Source of the DNA: Ascidia mentula
Taxonomy: Eukaryota; Chordata; Ascidiacea; Phlebobranchia; Ascidiidae
Direction: 5' to 3'
Length of the DNA stretch: 64,000 nucleotides
NCBI GenBank assembly: GCA_947561715.1
Contig: OX387200.1
Span: 20,834,501-20,898,500 of the forward strand
Shown: piece by piece, positions 48,301 through 61,000 of the stretch
Layout of the letters: each line of letters starts with the position of its first letter
Numbering within the stretch: position 1 is the first letter of the stretch
Notes under the pieces: generated by a model
The model's database searches: none
Told to the model about the DNA's origin: nothing
The model's input: the letters and a program-made list of their open reading frames with translations, nothing else
Made by a program: the position numbers and the translations under genes

Positions 48301-48735
48301 CTAATGGCATGCTGTTTAGTATTAACGTCATAAAATGGTTTCGCAAAGCAAGGTTTTAAACCGCCCGTACAAATAGAATACGTACCGTACTACGCTTTGT
48401 AATTTAAAAGTTGCAATGAGCGCTATCAAGACCTGCAACCAAGGGAAAGGACTTAGCTTACATTATATGTTGAACGCCTCCAGCCGATTTGCTTCTTATG
48501 CGGTTCTGCGAATGAGACGCGATCGAAGATTTCTTCATTTTCTTTTTAATTGAGGTCAAGTCGATTCCAACTCTGTCTAGCATCATGTGTACTTTCTGCG
48601 AGTGAAAGTTACCTTGTAATTTAGTTAACTGTGTTAAAATTAGGCCTATATGCTTGTGACATTTACCTTTATGCTGCTGACAGCCTCGCTGAACTTTTGT
48701 CGCCCTGGATCTTCGGTTGCCATATCGCCCGACAT
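45377..48735 (-). CDS. Long, mostly disordered protein of unknown function
   Basis: Exons: 48735..48667, 48628..48462, 47659..47337, 47178..45377 (stop), in-phase GT-AG junctions; 2361 nt, 786 aa. The first 60-70 residues look helical (KLQGNFHSQKVHMMLDRVGI, then DLTSIKKKMKK) and may form a coiled coil. The rest is Ser/Pro/Lys/Glu-rich with basic patches (RDKNRRQKSRDR, DKRRRHN, ESRRKKQ) and a more ordered C-terminal end (IDFTVRRLVNAASEDLLKEL, DFYDCAEVLPNIMRKFKYEP). No known domain was recognised. A weak donor at 45386 could lead to an additional exon near 45310-45255 (KFIKPSHLMPNYIGH in one frame), so the C-terminus is not certain. It is head-to-head with SLC9C1. Confidence 0.7.
47912..48064. 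repeat. Small foldback element in an intron
   Basis: GGCAATAAGCACACAAAGCAT (47912-47932) is mirrored with two mismatches at 48044-48064. Non-coding. Lies in the second intron of the disordered-protein gene. Confidence 0.6.
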
Positions 48736-49089
48736 TGTAAAAAAATCGCAGCAACTGTGAAACCGTACTCCACTCTTGTTGTTTACCTTCTCATTACCCT
48801 TTATTACGTCACAGAGCGACTATAAATGTAATTGTGACAAAACATAAAGCAAAAGCAAGACAGACTTTGAACCAGCTGTGAAAAGTAATACTTCAAGGGT
48901 AGACCAGATTTTACCTAAATTTCAGGACAGTTTCTTTAGTTAGACCTTTCTGGGACTGTCTTTGTATATAAAAAGCTAACGCACTGGATTTTGAAGCAAA
49001 AGTCAGATAATGTCAAGATTTTGAAGCAAAACGTCGCCCAGCTGGTAACTTCTGGGTCGTGCAAGATACCAGCGAAGATTTTATAAAAC
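48736..49089. promoter_or_regulatory. Divergent promoter shared by the unknown gene and SLC9C1
   Basis: 354 bp separate the two ATGs. It contains TTACGTCA (48804-48811), a CRE-type site. CRE elements drive many sperm genes in vertebrates; a shared germ-line promoter is inference. No TATA box was evident. Confidence 0.45.
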
Positions 49090-52000
49090 ATGTCCGTTAC
49101 CGAACTACCGCCGTATTTTAACACAACCGCTGTCGTTAATGGCAGCAACGTAACTGGTGCAACACCCTCGGGGAGCCACGGGCAGCACCACGAGCCACCG
49201 TACCATATCCTATTTATATTTGGAAGTTGTGGCGTTGGCGGTAAGTGCATTTATCATTTTGATTTAACTTGGTTTTGATGGAAAAATATTTACAAAAATT
49301 ACATGTATGTTGGCAGCGGTTCTCAGAATACTTCTACGTAAGTGGGCGGAGTTTGTAAGCCGATGGAAATGGGGGAGCCTGATGAAACTGCCTTACACCG
49401 TTTTCCTGCTTATCATTGGTATGATCGTCGCTGCAATTGGCCTCCAATATCCAGCGGTAACAATCTATTGTAACGTTTCTGTACTACTGTTACCCTCAAC
49501 TTAAAACTTTTAGGACGTCCAACCGTACCTCCTCAGCCGAATGGACCCCGAACTTTTTCTTCACGTTTTTCTGCCCGTTGTCATTTTCGAATCTGCTTAC
49601 GTCATCGACATTCACGTCTTTTGGAGGTGATTTTACCTCAAGCAAATTGCGCTGAAGGTGTTTTTTTTCTGCCAATGCGCAATTTTGATCATTGGCTGTT
49701 GCTTGCTGGTGTAGTTGGCTGGTTAATTCTGCTTCTTGTTTGCAAGCTTCACAATGCGATAAACACGTGAAAAAATCGGTTTGGGTCAAAGTTTTGGCGT
49801 AAGCGTTGACCTAAAGGTAGAACTAGAACTAGAACTAGAACTACTTGTCTGATATGACAATGTCCATACAAGTAATGCTACAACAAAGTAAATAGTTTTG
49901 ATAGTGAGCACGAAAAAAAGAGTGGAAGTCTATCTTGTCAGGTGTCATGCTTTTCATTTTGATTTGTTGATTAGTTGCAACTGCCGCTGTCCAATAGCAG
50001 TGGTTCTCAGACAGTTTTGAGTGCAAAGCATTTGGAAAGGTTCATCGCACTTGCGGCGCACCAATTATAAATCCACCAGGACAATTCTTTGTATGTTTAA
50101 AATTTTCAGTCGCAGATGGCTAACTTTGTTGTTTACGTCTATTTTTCCAAACATAACTCATTTTTTTGTTAACACTGTTACACGAGTCCTAAACCACCGC
50201 TTTATAGAGAAATGTCCTGCACCAAAATATTACAATCTTTATTTTCAGGTCCATTGGTCACGTAAGCATGCTTGCTGTACCGGGACTTTTGCTTTCAACA
50301 ATGTTAACAGCAGCGTTATCCCTCGTAATACCTGAAATCGGAGGCATCGTTAACTGGGAAGCTAAAATATACATTGCTCTCATATTCGGAGCTATTATCA
50401 GTGCAACAGATCCAGTCGCCGTGGTGGCTTTACTGAAAGAGCTAGGTGCTGAATTATAGAACCCACCTTCCTTGTCAAGCATAAATTATTGGTGTTAAAT
50501 CTTGTAAAAGATTAATTTACAGATCTGATGAAAACTGTGGTAAATCCATTGGTATTGAATTTACTGATATATTTATCAACCGAAGAAAATCGTTTTTTCT
50601 TGCTTCCACAGGCAACCAGAAGTACTTGGGTACAATTATCGAGGGCGAGGCTTTGTTAAATGACGGAGCTGCGATAGTCGTGTTTAAAATCTTTCTGGAA
50701 CTTTTGAAATCCATGACCCCGTATTTTGAAAGCCAGACAGGTTTGCAAGAATTTATCGTTGGAAATAAAATTTGCAAAGATTTAAAAATAATAAAACAAT
50801 ATATTTCTTTTTTTTGATGACCAGCCTTTTTCAAAAAAGCCAATATACCAGAAAAGGGAAATGAGGAATTTTGTACTGTTTATTTGACGTTTTCTATTGC
50901 GCAATAAGTAATGCCAAGAAAATCTGCTGTCAGTTAATAATCCTCTTTCTTCCACAGCGCTTACCACCTTCCAGCTGGTGATGCAGCAATCGTTGCTCGG
51001 TCCAGTGATAGGTTGGCTTCTTGCCCGCATCGGCAGTTTCATCCTACTGCAGATTTACAACGACGCCCTCGCCGAAATCACCGTCACCCTCAGTTTCACC
51101 TACATGACCTTCTACATTGGTGAAGTTGTAAGTTGGTTCGGTAGCAAATATATAAGTTTAGAATGACGTCTCTGTACAGTTTTATTCAAAATGAGTGGTT
51201 TTTAAATGAAAAAAACAACTGTTATTTTGCAACCCATAAATATTGAAAAACATACCGTTAATGGTACAGGATCATTGGTCATTGTCTTAACCTGCAACAA
51301 AAAGCTTTGTGATTTTCTGACACATTAACCGATTTTGTTTATAAGGTGACAATACCAAAATTTACTGAGAAACCACATTTCGATCAGCTTCACATTCTAC
51401 TGCATGGCATAATAATTTTAGTTTCCTCATTTATGTGTTTGTGAACATTTATGAGACCTCATCGTATCCCATTTCCAACGTTGACATCTTTCCATTCATA
51501 CAGTGCGAAACATCAGGTGTTCTGGCTGTTGTTACGTTTGGATTAGCTCTCGACCGAGCCTCCATCACTCCACAAGTTGACCACTTTCTACACAGGTAGG
51601 AAAGCGCTGATTGTATTTTGTTGTCTGTTTTCTCAAAAAAAATGCAGTTCATCTGTTAAACGGAGAAGCTTTAGTAGCAAACAAAAACAATTTACAAATA
51701 AAAAATATCCACCAAAATGCATGAAATGGCGTTAAATAAATAATATAATGGTCACTTGGGTTTGGGTTAAATAATATAAAATGGTCTATTGGGCATAAAT
51801 CTGTCGATCCCACAGAATACAAATAATAAGTAGAATAAAATTAATAACCAGGTATATTGAAGATTATAAGACACCCCACCCTTTAACCAAGGTTAATTTT
51901 GCCACAGATTTTGGGAGATGCTCGCTTACCTCGCCAACACGCTCATCTTCGTGATCGTCGGTATCACGATCACGAATCACATGGAACAGATCACGACGTA

Positions 52001-55000
52001 TGACGTCGGCTACCTACTCATCATTTATATCGGAATCACGTTTATTAGGTAGAACAAATGTCTACACATGTGCGCACGTGTTTTTTATATATCAAGTTTT
52101 AAGATTAAACCCACAAAAATAGTAAACCGCTGCAATAAGTGGGCGATCCAGTTAGGCTGCATTGCCTGGGCTGCCAAGCCTAAAAACCTCATGATCGCGA
52201 TACGATAGCTGTGATCGCAGTGGGGCGATCCTGCCTATCATGCCATTGTATGTAATATTACTGCGTTATCCGCTACAATAAGTTTATTTCGACAAATAGA
52301 CGTCGAAAGTTTATTTCGATGTTTATTTTAACTTCAGGGTGTTCGGGCAGCGTTGCCACTTTTACTATTTGTCGATATTCGATGCGAGACAATGCACTAA
52401 AAAATATCAACAACAGGGTGGATTTTCCGAAGCTCGGATCTTCATTTTGCCTGGAAATTAAAAAACTTTCTAGATTGCTTCATCTTCGGGCAATACCGCA
52501 AGATTTTATCGAAATCCAAAGAACGAACTTTAACATTCGTGATACATGTTCCAATGCTCACGTGTGTTCCATTCATGTTTAATGTTGGAATTTACTATGA
52601 CAGAGGTCTGAGCATCTTCTGCTTCTTCCCGGCGATGAAACAACTCGGGATCGAACTTTCCTGGCGTCACGTGCTTGTCATGACGTGGGGAGGGCTGAGG
52701 GGGGCTGTCGGACTCGCTCTAGCGATTTACCTCAATAGCTACGTCAGGTATAGGACAATGTTTATAAAGTTTCTGTATATATTAAGCTAGTTTGATTGTT
52801 TATGCAAATCATGGTAATATTTAGGTTATATGATGCAAGCTGGTACAGTGGTTTTTGACCATTTTGGGTCACGACACACTTGGATGCTTTAGTTTCGTTT
52901 GCGACGCATCAAACTTTTAAATCTGTTCAATTTTTGTAATGAACAATTCTACACAAAACATGCTGAAGTTAAACTGATCATATTATAAACACACCCACAA
53001 GTGCGGTTTATTGCCCATACATTTCGTCCTTACCCGTGCATTTATAACTTTCCACCAGTATTCTTACTCCCGACTTAACTACTGACCACGCCGGTGCTGG
53101 CGATCACGTGACCCTCGAGCCACCAACCACAACAGCCCTTGACGTCAACTCGACCATGTTCAACCCCATGGCAGGTTGGTACTTAAACCATAACTTGAAA
53201 CGAGCGAATTGGTTGAAAGCAAATATATATGGGTCTTACCCACGAGAAAAAAACACTTTTTCGAATCACTTTTGTTCAAGTTGAACTTTCTTAAAAACTA
53301 CTTAAATTTTATTTATAAATGCCTGAGGGCTTTCCACACGAGAAAAAAAAGCTGTTTCAAAATATTTCTTTTTAGGTTAAATCTTTTTAACTTTGAAACT
53401 TTTTTTTTAATTTTGAAGATTTATCATAGCTACAGACTCTGTGGTCATATGAGCGCGTTTAACGACCAGTTTATTTTGAGCTTTGTTTGTTTTTACAGAT
53501 ATGGATTTTGAGAAAATATTTCAGAAGGTCAGTACAATTTCATGCCATTATTTTCAACTAGTGACATTAGTAACCTTGACTTGCACTTCCAGATTCTCAT
53601 CCACACTGGTGGAATCGTCGTTCTTACGCTGATCATAAACGCCAGCACCATTGAAGCAGCGCTCAAGAAACTGGGTATAAGATTATCTGTTACATATCGT
53701 AGATGTTGACTATAGTCATGAAATCTTTTAGGAGTTGCCTATCACCACCAGGCTTTGGTACAAAACGCTTCTTTCATATCAAAAAGGCACGAGCACAAAC
53801 CAATACGTACTTATCAAACTATTTGTATGTGCCTCAAGGTATGCTGGACATCACCAATGCACAGCAGATGACAATGAAAAACGCCGTAAACCGCATCCAG
53901 AGCGACCTCAAGCGGTCGTTGGGCGTGCTCAAGTACGATCGGTTTTTGGCGGATGCGAAATGGAGTATGGTGGAAGACATGACAGTGGTCGATTACCCGT
54001 ACAAAGATAACGAAAAGGTGACAAGCTTACGTCACATGAACTAGGGTTGTGATTAAACTTGAAGAAGTTCGAGGTGAAATGTTCCTCAAACAATTTGCAA
54101 TATATACAACAATTCTTGCAACAATTTCTTTGAATATACGCACTGCTTTCTGATTCATATTTGTTGGAATGTATAAAGTCCATAGAAAAAAGTTTTCTTA
54201 CACGAACCGTTGACTTTTAGTTGGGATCCGATAACATAGATGGCGAAGAATCAAAACACCTCACAACGATTCAGGTAAGATGTTATTGCGAGACAACATG
54301 ACTGAATTGAAATGATTTTTTCGAATTAAGCTCCAATATAAAATGCTACTAATATCGTCATTAATGCTTTTGAAACTCAACAGTTTTATGTTATCGCAAG
54401 CCAAGAGGGCACCTCCCTTTATTCTTTGCCGTTTCAACTATCATCAGGGCATCATTAGATTAATGCTCATATAACTAGTTTATTTTGTTTCAATCAGATT
54501 TACAACTCTAAAGACGACACGTTCAAGGACCTGTTTGAAGAAGCAAGACTGCGTATGATCAAAGCACTCAAGGTAAGACTGTACTGACCAAATGGCAAGC
54601 CACACTTTTTCATGCAAAAAAATTCACTTGACTTAGGGAGTGCGGGTCTTCAGGTTTTATTCCTTGCCATAATAATTCCTAATATCGGACTTAAAACTGA
54701 ATTGTTGGAACGTTACAAAAGATCCAAATTTGAAAGAACTAAAGTTGGCGACAGTTGTTATGGAAACAAGTTTTTTTGTGCAGATGTCGTACGGTAAACA
54801 ATACAGCAACGGAATGTTGACTGACCAAGAAGCCCGAGTCCTCATATCGGCCGCTGACACCGCCGCAGATAAACCTGGAGCGTAAGCTTGTTTTTTACTT
54901 GTTTAAGTTTTTTATCTTGCGAATTTTTTATAATGTCTGGGATGCTGTTGTCTGTCATTGGAAAATAAAGTAGAGTACAAGTTTTGTAATAAAATTGATG

Positions 55001-58000
55001 TTTTATTGCAAAAGCGACAAAACCATGCCTTTCAGTTCCTAAAATACCCAAACAAATGCGGTTTAATTTTATAATTATTAACATCGAATTTTTCCTGTTC
55101 CAGGTTTGTGAACGTGGATACGATCAGTAAGAACTGGAAAGTTACAGGCTTTCTACCCTACGCAAAAGGCAAGCTTGAAGACTGGATGTACAGTAAAAGA
55201 AGCAACGACTTAAAACCACCGAGGTAAGCGTATATATATGATAAAATGTTAGTAGGAAATCATTTTGCTAAGCAAGCTGTTTACTCCCCTTGAAACCTGC
55301 TTAGACCTCATACATTTTGCACAAAATTCTCCGCTTATAAAGGTATGCATTTGTTGCATAGGAACCGGCAATTGAGGAAGATCTACCGTCTTGTGATCAG
55401 CAACAAGTTCGAGATAATCATGCAGTGCATCGTCATCCTGAACATCATCCCCATCGTGCTCGATTTCTCCGTTGACGAAACGTGGACGAACGTTGAGACT
55501 TGGTGGTTGTCCCTGCAGGTGATAAACAACTCATGGAATTATAACATGGGGCGAAGTCATGCGCTTAAATGTGGCCGGACGATATTTATGATATCCAAAT
55601 CGTCGAACGATTTCACTGCCAGAGCGTTTCGACTTTTCAACTGAGCAAGATACGAGACATCGTATAATGAAACTGTTGTCTCCGATTCCGTCACAATACG
55701 CGGTCGTTTTCCAGATAAAGTACGAAGCATGCACACCCATGCAGAGTAATTTGTTCTCTAAAACCTGTTTATTAGTAAACACGTTGTATAGGATGAAACC
55801 ACAGGAGCAGCAGCTTACGTAACGGCGGCTATCGTATAGAAGAAATATGTAACTTAACGTCAATGTTATTTTGCAGATAGTCAACATGGTGTTCATCGCT
55901 ATTTACTGCGTGGAAGTCGTCTTGAAGGTAAAACGTTGACGTATGTAAGGTTAATTAATTTTTCTACTTTACTACTTTACTACTTTGGATTATACGTTTT
56001 ATACTACTTTATAACTCTGTTTAAATACAACATACAAATATGGAAGACCGCAATCCGTTATAGCAGGGTCCCTGCAAATAAAATAAAAAAATATTTATAA
56101 ACCAATTCGATTAGAAGTAATGAAACTGAGACTTACGGCTGTGCGCCTTTGCGGAAGACAGAACTGCGCTATTCGTTCGTGGGTGAAAATTTTTATAAAT
56201 TCCGGAATCGATTCGAATCAATGCTGGTGTTATTTTGTTTTTGCCATTCGTCACCAGACCAGAGCATGATGAACGAGCATTGTAACGTTACTGTTAATGT
56301 TCACCGGTCATCCGTCAACGCGACTGGACAAGCTGGTTTGGCGACGATTTAAGCGAACGTTGGCTCGACACCGACTTGATACGTTTTTAACGATTCCGCA
56401 ACTGATCGATTTTTTGCAGGTCCTGGGTTTGGGGAAGAAGCAATACATCCGAAGTCGTTGGAACCAATTCGATCTTCTCATCCTCGCCTTCTGCTTCATA
56501 GAAATCATAATCGACTTTACTTTAGTTGACAGCGCCCCTGGGTCTGGAAGCATCGTTAAAACTGTCAGGTGAATATAACACCCAAGTACCCTGGCAATTA
56601 CTAATTTTAGTGACAACCGCAGAATTGTTGCAAGCGAAAGTTAACAAAACTTCCAAGACAGTAATTTAGCCCGTATAACTAGTCTTGAAAATTTATAAAC
56701 CGTGATTTATGTTCCCAACAAAATTTTATGTGATGAAAAAAATTTCCTTTTTAAGGTAATATTTGCGTTAAAGACGATAGTGGTTTGGACGCAAAACCAA
56801 GGACTTTCTTTTTACACCCAACAATATTAAATTAGTTAAAGTCGCGATATCAGACCTCAGAAATAAACGTTCCTTCACTTATCGTCCATATTATATTCTA
56901 TATCAGAACAACCAAGGTTATCAAGTTCGGTCGAGCCACGAAGGCAATCCGGACACTGAGGGCCACGAGGTTGCTGCGTTTGTCCAAAACGATCATGCCC
57001 AGAATGGTTGACTTCATAAACAAACTTATCAACAAGAGGTAGATACCGGGTTTCAAGGTCTAATTTTCTCACTGTGGATGCAGATAGGTGGAATGTTTGT
57101 GTTCCAAAACACACCCTGCGCTCATGTGGTTTAGGTTGTAGAGAAATTCTTTTTTACCGTGAACTAAAATTTTCTGTTTGGATAGTTTACGTCACTATTC
57201 CTGGAACCACAACAGAAATACGGGATTTGCAAAAAATAAACCCAATTACCTGCTGGCAATTACTTCATTCCCACCTTCACTGGTCAGCTCTGTTTCTGTA
57301 TCCACGCAAAACATAAACCCTCGTTGTCATCCACATTCACACACAAACAACTTAAACCACTTCCTATCTGATCCCCAGGTTGAGTTTCGGTTACAACGTG
57401 GGAAAGGGTTTTGTGACGGGAGAAGAGGAGGTGAACAAGTTGATCGCCAGCATCAGTGAGAACAGAAGAGTTCAATCCAAACTTATCGAGGCTTCAGATA
57501 GGAACAGACTGCTTGTAACGAGGGAGATGGGTCAGTTGTTACCCATTTTCTTCTGTTTTGTTAAATGACGCGTTGAGAAAGTGGGTAACGCGATTGTGCG
57601 CCGAGTAGCGCGGGTTCGAGTCCCGGTCCAGTACACATCTTATCAAAAACCTTTGTTAACTGTAATGTTATGATCAGCGTATAATTTTTCTGCTAAACTG
57701 CAGTTGCGCAACAGGTTGCATTTTAACACCACAAATTTCGGCTTAGTATTGAGTTTCTATGTAGAAACACATGTCATTATTTTTTTTTCAGGTTTGCTTC
57801 AGCGTGACCACCCTGGAATTGCCATCAGCGTTAAAACCAGGAACGCTGTTCGAACCATTCTCAACCATTCCCGAGACACCATCCACCAGTTGTGTGCTGG
57901 TAAGTTGGATCAGAGATTTTTTATTTTCCAAAATTAATTTTTACAGTGACAGTTTTTATTCTGTTCACATATTCTTGCAGTTGTTAAAATAGTCTTTTAA

Positions 58001-61000
58001 AAGTCTTGGTACGTTTAAATATACAATTAAATGATATGTCTTGACTACAGATGACAAACCTTCAGCAATTTACAATTAATTCTGCACTTGGTGCAGACGA
58101 GAGCAACTTTCCAACTTTTACGTATACTTCTTTATAGGAGGAGTTTTGGATGAAACAGAAGCTCAGCTCCTGGAGCGCGGAGTCGAGATCCGTCAGAAGA
58201 GACTCTCCACCTTCCCGTCCACCGTTGCTCCCTTGCCTCCGGAAGATTTGCTCGAGAATATCTTCTGGATAAGAGGTAAGAGAACAATCCGTAGAGCACG
58301 GATGCCCTTTATTTTGAGAATTCCCGACAATCTCCTTTCTCCTCAACTTTGACTATTAATATTGTTTTGCGGTCTCTGTTTAAATATTAGCATTTATCCG
58401 TTACGGTTTTTCGTCCAATTGTCGTGGCGTGGGTATTGTTTTTTTTCTAATATATTGCGGCTATATGTTCATTATTGGTAAAGCATTATTTCCTAACAAA
58501 ACAGTAGACCCCGTGAAAAAACGCGAAATTCCGAAACTGTTCTACTTGTTAACACGCAGTGTATGTTAAAATAAACAATAGTTGCTATAGCTACGGTGCG
58601 TGTTAAAAAACTAAACGACCGGTGAATCGGTTCCGCAGGTTGTCGACCAGTATACTGGTTTGAACTATCCATAATCTGCTTCACCCCTGGTTTCGGTTCA
58701 TCGGGCAAGTAGTTGATGGTCGTGTCCAGTACACACTTTCCCCCCCCGCTTTATTCGCAACCCGAGTTGTGTTTACGAGTAAACGACTGCTAATTATTTG
58801 CAGTACATGTTATGCTTATCTTTGTGTTAAGACAACATGGACTTATTGGAATTCGTGAAAGAGCATGCCACGTGTATGGATTACGATTATGGAGACACCA
58901 TTATGGAAGAGGACGACGTGTCTGACGGAGTTCACATCATCGTGTACGGAATGATCAAGGTTAGTGTCGAGTGTGTTTACACTTGATGGTATTTGTTCGC
59001 TTCTATATTGAAATAATGAACATTTGTAACAATGCTATGTGCATGTTTACCAAGCGATAAATCGTATTCTCTAGTAATATCCTAAATTAATGTGGAGCTA
59101 ATCAAACAGTGTACTTATTCATTTACATGGAAACATACTCTAATTTTGTTGACTAACCCACCCTAAGTACCAATCCTATCTACAAAACGCAGCGATAAAT
59201 TATACTTTCATATCCAGTTGTTCGGTTCTCTCCACGGTCACATCCAGCATTTAAATCTCACCAGTGCTTTCAGCACTCGAACAAGCAAGAAGGAAGACAC
59301 AGACGAAACGTAAGTTTTCTCCAACTCTGCTAAAGCTCTGCGAGAAATAGAAATAACATTCCAATAATGAACACTTACTTGCACCTGATCAAACGAGAGG
59401 GGATCTCGCGAAAGCTCGTGTTTTTTAAAAAAACAAAAATTAGTCGTTTTAAACAGTGCATCCCAATAATACTCGCATCATGTTAGAAATATCATGCGTT
59501 TACGAAAACGTGAAAATCTTAGAGACAGTTTGGGTCGTTCGTTTAATCCCACGACTTGGGATATCCGTAGCCACGTCTCTCAAATCAAACAAAGCATAGC
59601 CGAGCAAAACGAGATAGTGAGGCATGCAGCTTTTGTCAAAATAAACGTGTGCCACATACTTGAAGGAAGAAAGGTTGAGACACCCTGTACGTACAACCTT
59701 AACCTTGTTTAACATTTTAGCGATGAATCTGAATTGGAACCGGAACAAGAAGATTTCTTGGGATCCGGAAACATTATCGGGGAAATCGGTTTCCTCACCA
59801 ACAGTAACCGAACTTGCACAGTCACATGCGAAACCGCCGTACAGGTAAACACTGTTGAAAGGTTCTTCCCGTAGATGAAATTTCCGTAAAACCTTGTGAG
59901 GCTGTCTAAACGCGCCTTAAAAAAACTTACATTGAACTGATATGAATTAAACGCTGGTGATAAATAGTAAATTTGCTCAAATCAGGGCGGTTGTTATGTG
60001 CAGAATGACATGGGTTCGAATCCCAGTGCGGTCAAAACAATCGCTGGTATAACTTTTTCAGACGTATTTTCTCTCCCGGGAAGACCTGGTCGGGGCATTC
60101 GCAAAGTTTCCGGACCTGAAGAAGAAGATGTGGAAGGTTGTGGCGGTCCGGATTAGTGTGCCTCTCTACCTCGAACATCTCGAATACCAGGTTTGATGGA
60201 CTTCATTCTGTAACAATATACAATATCATGTGGTTTGTTCGAAAATGCAAAGTTTTTCTTGTTTATTGTGCTTTGTCACGTATGTACGAGGGGAATATCC
60301 AAGAAGAACGCAGTGTATTCGATATCGCACTGTTTGAAACGAAAATGTCTTTCTTTTATTGTTGGTGAATACAGGGCCGGTACACGACTATTTTTCACCC
60401 TAGGCAAGCATCGAATGCTTTGCTGCAATGCCCCACAATTCACTTGAATAAGTTATAGTCAATTTAATGTTAAAAGCATTCTGGTATCTGCAAAGTAAGT
60501 TCTACGCCCGCTTAAGGTAAAGCGCTCTGCTGGGCGGCCACCTTGTTCGCCTAATCATAATATGCACTCTGGCCCTGGGTGTTTACAAAGCTAACAAACC
60601 AACTGCTTATTTCCCGTGCTTTCCTAATAACTCAATTTCTTCAATACGCTGTGTCGGTGTCAGGTCTATAACTTTAGTAATTTCTGGTGTACTGTTTTAG
60701 ACAGAATGATTAAAAAAACATTTATTCGCTCGAGCTTCCGCGAGCTTAACTTCGCTTCATCTATGGTGCTGCAAATAGCTTGGCAAATATAATGCGGTAA
60801 CGGCGCTAAAAACACGAACAAAAAACGCACGAAGAGGTGATCAGAAAACACCTCATAACTGCGTAAGCCATCGGACGTACAGATTACATCGTATAAACAT
60901 CACACAATTCAAACTTCCTCCCTCGTTTACAGGCGTTCGGAGTGGAAGAAATCCACCTCCATCTCGCCAAGGGTTACATCGTCGAACTCAACCAAGATCA

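Noticed and set aside
52840-52930. hAT-like end (CAGTGGTTTTTGACC)
   Set aside because: No matching right end or target-site duplication was found nearby.
54430-54475. Minus-strand CCTGATGATAGTTGAAACGGC resembling a hammerhead core
   Set aside because: CTGATGA and GAAAC are present but there is no stem II between them and no matching stem I or III, so it is a repeat end or chance.
57566-57640. tRNA gene
   Set aside because: Only the T-arm is convincing; no full D arm, anticodon arm or acceptor stem.
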